A stretch of DNA of 64,000 bases from Choristoneura fumiferana (lineage: Eukaryota > Arthropoda > Insecta > Lepidoptera > Tortricidae): positions 3,037,582 to 3,101,581 of the forward strand of contig NC_133495.1 in NCBI RefSeq assembly GCF_025370935.1. The letters run 5' to 3'. The notes beneath the pieces were generated by a model that ran no database searches, was not told where the DNA came from, and saw only the letters and a program-made list of their open reading frames with translations. A program made the position numbers and the translations under genes. Within the stretch, counting starts at the first letter, position 1, and each line of letters begins with the position of its first letter. Positions 60,101-64,000 of this stretch are shown here, piece by piece.

Positions 60101-63100
60101 ATATTCTTACTATCGACACACAACACGCTGAGTTTGGCCCTTTTTGCTTCTGCGGCACAATGCTTCTTTTCTGTTCCTATTTAGAAAGTATATAAGATTA
60201 TGTAAAATTTTCTTATTTTTTAATTGTAATTTATTTTTCTAGTTGAGCTGACTTTTAGCAAATAAATTTATTGCTTTTATGTTTTTTCCAAACATTGTTC
60301 TGCCATGGCCCGGTAATTTTCACACCGCCCTTTCGTGATTCGCTAAATACTTTTACGTTTTACTTTATGAATATTTACGATGTGATGATCGATAGTAGGT
60401 ATTATTATTAAAACAAGGCGCGAATGTTGCGAGCCGGTATTTTATTTTGATGGCCCGGTACCGCATCGCGACCCGGCAAACGGGAAACGCTGCTATAGCC
60501 TTAATAGGCTAGTGTCTCAAAAAATCTAATTAGTTCGTTAATTAGATTATCAGAAAACTTTGCAAGTGGTCTATAAGAAAAAAAAAGGTGCGATTAAATG
60601 AGCACTTTGTTATGTAAAGTTGCAAAACCTTCCAATATAGTGAATGTCACCAAGGCCGTAGTTTATTTGTTCTATTGTGTAGCATTAAGTCTGGAGAACC
60701 CTTAGTGAATATTATGCCTCAATGAAGCCGACTTCGATATTACTTATAACACTCGCCGAAGTCCTTAAAGCCACAAAAGTCCGCAACGTCACTTGATAGT
60801 TTTAAAGTCTGTTATTATTTGCATACAAAATACTATTTACAATATCTATATATCATAATTTATTTTATTTATAAAAGCCGAGCTAAAACCGCCCCAAGTT
60901 ATAGTATATTCACCATCTCCATGCAAAATACTTTTTTTTTTATTCTACTGGATGACAAACGAGCAAGTGGGTCTCCTGATGGTAAGACATCACCACCGCC
61001 CATAAACATCTGCAACATCAGGGGTAATGCAGATGCGTTGCCAACCTAGAGGCCTTAGATGGGATACCTCAAGTGCCAGTAATTTCACCGGCTGTCTTAC
61101 TCTCCACGCCGAAACACAACAGTGCAAGCACTGCCGCTTCACGGCACGATTAGCGAGCAAGATGGTGGTAGCAATCCGGGCGGACCTTGCACAAGGTCCT
61201 ACCACCTGCGACACGCACACTTGCACGCACAGTAACTTATAATAACGTCGTGTCTCCAAACCTACCTCTGTGCTGAATACGTTGTTAGTAAGAACGTTGA
61301 TATACAATTTTTTTATACAAATTGAACAGCACTCTTTTTTTGTCTCAGCAACCAAAGGCAAGAGGTCGTTATTGAAGGGCGGTAGCAACCAATACGTTAT
61401 CGATGCGGGCCAGAAGCGGTTCGGAGCGACGCAGTGTACCGAGTGCGGTGTTATTTACCAGGTGAGGGATTCTCTATCGTTTGCCCGAATTTCATTGGGC
61501 CTTATGTATCGTTATCCATAATTTAATTTGTCCAAAGTATAATCTATTTTTTCTAACACGATTCAAATGACAGATGCCAAAACTGACGCAACTAGTCTCC
61601 TACTGTTACGCAAACTATCGATACTTTTGCATGTACCTATAAAGTGCTAAAAGTGGAAATTAGCAATATTTGTTGGTTTAAACGTTACGCTATCGAACTG
61701 AAAATATTATTTAAATTTTAAAATATAATTTATTCAACACTTGGAGTGTCACTTTCCGACTCTGACGAACAGTCTTGCAAATTAATAATAACGATAACCC
61801 TCACCTCTAGCAATTGCGGCCTATTGACACAACATTGTAAAGGCGTTCATTAAAGAAAATAAGTTAATATAACATAGTGCCTATGTAGTAACTTATTTTT
61901 AATGTGATTTCATTTTTTCAAGCATTATATCTCTGTTGGAAAAAATAAACAAATAGTTACCGCCTCACACAGTTACATAATCATTATATGTAATTTGAAT
62001 CGTGTTAGAAAAAAATAGCGTATAGTTTATTTCTGACACAGTATTTTCTTCAGAACTGATATTAAACTAACCTGGCCTAACTTATTGCATTATGTAAGAC
62101 GACATATAAAAAAAACCTGAAAACAGCAGGGTTGTATATAATTTTATGACAAATGGCAATGGTATGGTAGTGGTAGTGAAAATCATGGTAAGTGTCAAAG
62201 AGTATATAATCACTACGTTTTAGGTAAGTGTAGTGATTCGCCAGATGAGACACTGATGTAACTATGAGCTGTTCGGTAAAGAAAATCGTGAGAAACCCAG
62301 TATATGTCTGTGAAGCAATTTTATGGTGTTTGTAAAGTTCCCAATCCATACTGGACCCGCGTGGGAACTGCAGCACACGCCTGCTGTAAAGATTCAATGC
62401 CATTTGTCTTAAAACACAATAGGGTATGGACAACTCAAGTGAGTGTGTTTAATAATATATCTGTAGGTATCAACATATTCTTTAGTTGACTGTAAATATT
62501 TTTTTTTTGCAGATTGGAGATCCTCAGGACGAGCATGATCATTTGTGTGCATCATAAACGCGACAGACGTGCTTAAATTCATTGTGAGTACAATGCCAAC
62601 AATGTATATTATAAAAACAAAATGTGAGACTGAGGCTGACATAGTCGCATTGTGTGTACTAAAGTAACTTTCAAAAAACATTTATAAATAGAATAATCGG
62701 ACGGTCGACGACTAAACTTAAGTTTAAAGATAGGGATTGTAATATATGTGTAACCGTGTGGCCTAGTGGTTTGACCTATCGCCTCTGAAACAGATGGTCG
62801 TGGGTTCAAACCCCGGCTCGCACCTCTGAGTTTTTGCGAAAATTTCATGTGCGGTATTACATTTGAATTTACCCCACGAGGCTTTGGCGGTGAAGGAAAA
62901 CATCGTGAGGAAACCTGCACAAACCTGCGAAGAAATTCAATGGTGCGTGTGAAGTTCCCAATCCGCACTGGGCCGCGTGGGAACTATGGCCCACAGCCTC
63001 TTGTTTCTGAGAGGAGGCCTGTGCCCAGCAGTGGGACGTATATAGGCTGGGTGATGATGATGATGAATATGTGTAAAAAAGACTATGGAATATTTATTTA

Positions 63101-63589
63101 TTGACCACCAACTATTTATTTGTTCCTGTAATAAAAAAAATCCAAGGTTATGAGAAAACAAAGAAGTTTGTATAAACTGTTAGAAGCCAGTATAATATAA
63201 AATGAGTTCTTTAATCAACCCGCGCCGCCGGCCTGCTGGCCGGGGCAGATATTTGTATGAATAATATGAATGTTTGTTCGCGGGTCTTGGATGTTAATAT
63301 GTATTTAAGTATGTATTTATCTATACAGTATATTTATCCGTTGCCTAAATGCCTAGTATCCATAGTACAAGCTTTGCTTGGTTTGGGACTAGGTCAATTG
63401 GTGTCGAGTGTCCATGGTATTTATTTTATGTGCGTTTTGATTTAAGAAAATTGAAATTACGCAGGCTGAAGGAAGAATGCGTGGTGGGGCGCTGGGGAGT
63501 CCGCCGCTGCGTGCGCGTGCGCGGGCGGCGAGCAGAACTGGCGGCGCGTCGCGCGCTGCTGCTCGCGCGCGTCGTCCACGTACAGCTCG
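53038..63589 (+). CDS. eco: eco/ESCO cohesin acetyltransferase (N-acetyltransferase ESCO), eight exons visible, 3' end outside window
   Basis: Joined exons: 53038-53296, 54526-55625, 56096-56455, 57295-57429, 59998-60090, 61349-61461, 62513-62583, 63465-63589. Established knowledge: ESCO/Eco1 proteins acetylate SMC3 in the nucleus during S phase and so lock cohesin on sister chromatids. Seen here: a long low-complexity, Ser/Thr/Lys-rich N-terminus (roughly residues 1-650), then the ESCO zinc finger signature (DAGQKRFGATQCTECGVIYQ followed by IGDPQDEHDH), then the start of the acetyltransferase domain (KEECVVGRW). Most introns are phase 1 with GT-AG borders. The total visible is about 750 residues; the remainder of the catalytic domain must lie beyond 64000. 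Exon lengths and phases fit perfectly except for one missing base in exon 2, two extra bases in exon 7, and one missing G at each side of the last intron. The gene could be a pseudogene, but the clean splice structure argues for assembly errors. Confidence 0.9.
54143..54173 (+). repeat. (TC)n microsatellite in eco intron 1
   Basis: About 15 TC units. Confidence 0.95.
54274..54437 (-). mobile_element. tRNA-derived SINE (type 1) in eco intron 1
   Basis: The complement shows the same box A/B head (GGTTCGATTCCCTTCCAGGG) and the ATATTTGTATGAATAA body. Confidence 0.8.
54526..55625 (+). CDS. eco: eco exon 2 (large, disordered region; one-base frameshift near 55116)
   Basis: The acceptor ATGCAG precedes 54526 and the donor GGTAAGC follows 55625. 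The exon is 1100 nt, whereas phase 1 in and phase 1 out requires a multiple of three (1101), so exactly one base is missing. The frame changes near 55111-55120: upstream reads ..RSVVEIAES, downstream reads ESCDSEKSHKRLRNNS. Adding one C to the CCC run at 55115-55117 would restore continuity. The encoded part is Ser/Thr/Lys-rich with TPP and SP motifs suggesting kinase sites, and no folded domain is recognised. This is the regulatory N-terminal portion of an ESCO protein by position. Confidence 0.78.
56096..56455 (+). CDS. eco: eco exon 3
   Basis: Exactly 360 nt between TTCCAG and a GTAAGG donor, phase 1 on both sides, open throughout. It begins DKADPFDKEKQTIEALLSQW and ends DENAVTG. The peptide is acidic and Pro/Glu/Asp-rich without a recognised domain. 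It sits between the Ser-rich exon 2 and the short exon 4 of the same phase. Confidence 0.78.
56510..56653. mobile_element. Palindromic MITE in an eco intron
   Basis: AGGGGCTGTTTCACCATCCA and TGGATGGTGAAATAGCCCCT are the ends; inner arms GATGCCGTCTC. 144 bp, 55 bp after exon 3. Confidence 0.85.
57040..57262 (+). repeat. Dispersed repeat, TTTCGCATTTATAATATTAG tail, in an eco intron
   Basis: AAAAGTAGCCTATGTATTAT and the typical tail TTCGCATTTATAATATTAGT, ending close to the exon-4 acceptor. Confidence 0.6.
57295..57429 (+). CDS. eco: eco exon 4
   Basis: 135 nt between TTTTAG and a GTAAGC donor, phase 1 on both sides. It encodes an acidic predicted helix (EELPDLDEIERELKMLDEQI) with heptad-like leucine spacing, plausibly a short coiled coil or docking helix. 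The tail of a dispersed repeat ends only about 30 bp upstream of the acceptor. Confidence 0.75.
57680..58174 (+). mobile_element. Hairpin-terminated element, family B, copy 2, in an eco intron
   Basis: Same body and hairpin (58058-58158) as 4677-5183, ending AATAATCTACTATT. It lies in the intron between eco exons 4 and 5, in the same orientation as eco. Confidence 0.6.
58199..58353. mobile_element. MITE with CCCCCTTATTCATAAA ends, eco intron
   Basis: CCCCCTTATTCATAAA and TTTATGAATAAGGGGG are near-exact complements; 155 bp. Confidence 0.8.
58401..58737. mobile_element. MITE with AGGGTAAATTGTCAATTACTGG ends, carrying a nested retroposon
   Basis: GGGTAAATCGTCAATTACTG at the left, CAGTAATTGACAATTTACCC at the right. 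An internal block (~58480-58612) is flanked by AAACAGAGT copies and ends (AAT)n, a nested insertion. Confidence 0.75.
59398..59624. mobile_element. MITE with CTTGAAACGTTAGGTAATTA ends, eco intron
   Basis: ~38-bp inverted ends including TAGGTAATTAACTAAATGTA; 227 bp. Confidence 0.75.
59998..60090 (+). CDS. eco: eco exon 5
   Basis: 93 nt between TTTTAG and a GTACAT donor, phase 1 on both sides. It encodes APETEPTNDNADKLFPIF followed by a Ser/Pro linker. The KLFPIFSK segment is the conserved-looking core; a short motif of this type often precedes the ESCO zinc finger. It is too short to identify alone and is placed in eco by frame and neighbours. Confidence 0.7.
60930..61235 (-). repeat. Dispersed repeat in an eco intron
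   Basis: A poly-T start (60930-60940) suggests minus orientation. Blocks CATCTGCAACATCAGGGGTA and GTTGCCAACCTAGAGGCC are familiar from many lepidopteran introns. Class not determined. Confidence 0.5.
61349..61461 (+). CDS. eco: eco exon 6: first half of the ESCO zinc finger
   Basis: The acceptor TGTCTCAG precedes 61349 and the donor GTGAGG follows 61461; phase 1 in, phase 0 out, 113 nt as required. It encodes the family-defining block NQYVIDAGQKRFGATQC, with the two zinc-binding cysteines in CTEC, followed by GVIYQ. The motif (I/L)DAGQK.FGA..C..CG.(V/I)Y is diagnostic of ESCO/Eco1/Ctf7 proteins, so this exon is the strongest evidence for the gene identity. Confidence 0.92.
61545..62017. mobile_element. 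TA-flanked MITE with TTTTTTCTAACACGATTC ends, eco intron
   Basis: TTTTTTCTAACACGATTCAA at the left is inverted at the right (TTGAATCGTGTTAGAAAAAA); TA on both sides. ~470 bp between eco exons 6 and 7. Confidence 0.7.
62513..62583 (+). CDS. eco: eco exon 7: second half of the zinc finger, with two extra bases
   Basis: After a T-rich tract and AG at 62511-62512, the frame reads IGDPQDEHDHLC, the usual continuation of the ESCO finger (G-x-P-x-D/E-E...H). The literal frame then hits TAA. Two bases downstream in frame the sequence reads NATDVLKFI, which matches the expected H-N-x-x-x-V-L-x-F continuation before the Gly-Trp of the family. The exon therefore carries two extra nucleotides between 62549 and 62560 (one likely in the AAA run at 62557-62559). 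The donor GTGAGT follows; phase 1 would need one more G. Confidence 0.75.
62751..63066 (+). mobile_element. tRNA-derived SINE (type 2) with RTE-like tail, copy 2, in an eco intron
   Basis: Same head, body and (GATGAT)n end as 35430-35731, between eco exons 7 and 8. Confidence 0.8.
63236..63432 (+). mobile_element. tRNA-derived SINE (type 1), 5'-truncated, in an eco intron
   Basis: Starts at GGGGCAGATATTTGTATGAA and runs to ATTTATTTT; it ends about 32 bp before the exon-8 start. Confidence 0.75.
63465..63589 (+). CDS. eco: eco exon 8: start of the acetyltransferase domain
   Basis: The acceptor TTACGCAG precedes 63465. The exon reads KEECVVGRWGVRRCVRVR and then an Arg/Ala/Leu-rich helix ending VVHVQLG, corresponding to the segment after the conserved Gly-Trp in ESCO proteins (compare the usual ..GWK.E..V.....ELGY pattern). 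It is very GC-rich (over 70 percent). I place the donor at CTCG/GTACAG (63590) because VQLG followed by a phase-1 break fits the family; GTTAGT at 63630 is the alternative. A missing G near 63468 would restore Gly-Trp. The catalytic GNAT core itself is not in the window. Confidence 0.72.
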
Positions 63590-64000
63590 GTACAGCGCTG
63601 AACTGCCAAGGGACACGCACACATACACGGTTAGTTGTGAACAGGGATCGGACGGATTAGTCTCATTGGTAGCCATCATGTGGACATGAATTCCAAAATT
63701 AATGCAATAATTAGTCATCTCTTACCTGAGATGTATTTTGATTGCTATATAAAATAAATAACACAAAGATTTCTTCTAATGTAGATTTATAAAAAGGAAT
63801 AAACAATATGTTTTACCAAATTTGCTGTAGACAGTCTATTCCTATTTTACGTCAAACCTAGTACTTTTATTAAAATTTTACTAAGGTAATTATTTTGAGA
63901 GTACCGTACATATTAATTGTTAAACTCCAGAAATTCAATTTAAACTTCTATAGAAACGAAGTAAATAAATTGACTAAAAATATTATTTAATTTTGGAGGC

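Noticed and set aside
1..64000. CRISPR arrays, bacterial operons, endogenous viral genes
   Set aside because: No regularly spaced direct repeats, no ribosome-binding-site-led gene strings, and no viral polymerase or structural genes were seen apart from LINE reverse transcriptases.

Overview
The window is animal nuclear DNA, almost certainly from a moth or butterfly (Lepidoptera). It is AT-rich and intron-rich, and it is packed with the dispersed repeats, tRNA-derived SINEs and palindromic MITEs typical of lepidopteran genomes. I see no bacterial gene organisation, CRISPR array, rRNA gene or stand-alone tRNA gene. Repeat families are named here by their visible motifs; no database was searched.

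Layout. 1-26 kb is intergenic or intronic DNA made of repeats: paired copies of an AACCGACTTC repeat, hairpin-terminated elements, a large subterminal-repeat element, a decayed 1.3-kb DNA transposon with a helix-turn-helix fragment, a 718-bp inverted repeat, and a roughly 600-bp tandem duplication with later insertions. 26.5-30.9 kb holds a nearly complete Jockey-type LINE (zinc-knuckle ORF1; endonuclease plus reverse transcriptase ORF2). Around 32.8-32.9 kb on the minus strand is a possible coding exon of an unrecognised gene. 36.35-39.53 kb is a full-length RTE-type LINE flanked by a perfect 13-bp target-site duplication. 40-53 kb is again repeats and palindromic MITEs.

The one confidently recognised host gene starts at 53038 on the plus strand and runs off the right edge: eco/ESCO, the SMC3 N-acetyltransferase that establishes sister-chromatid cohesion. 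Eight exons are visible: a long, Ser/Thr-rich, disordered N-terminal part, the conserved C2H2-type zinc finger, and the beginning of the acetyltransferase domain. The rest of that domain lies beyond 64000. A strong E2F-type site lies about 280 bp upstream of the ATG.

A recurring feature is single-base gaps in homopolymers inside otherwise well-preserved reading frames (Jockey ORF1 and ORF2, RTE ORF2 twice, eco exons 2, 7 and 8). Splice-phase arithmetic in eco predicts the same missing bases. I read most of these as residual long-read assembly errors rather than biological decay, but this is inference.

The most unusual material is (i) a set of unrelated-bodied elements that all end in a ~100-nt hairpin followed by AATNTACTATT, (ii) a ~420-bp MITE family carrying a fossil THAP-domain start, with an intact empty site inside the window showing insertion at AATT with a 2-bp AT duplication, and (iii) a fold-back MITE family in which one copy has its centre inverted.
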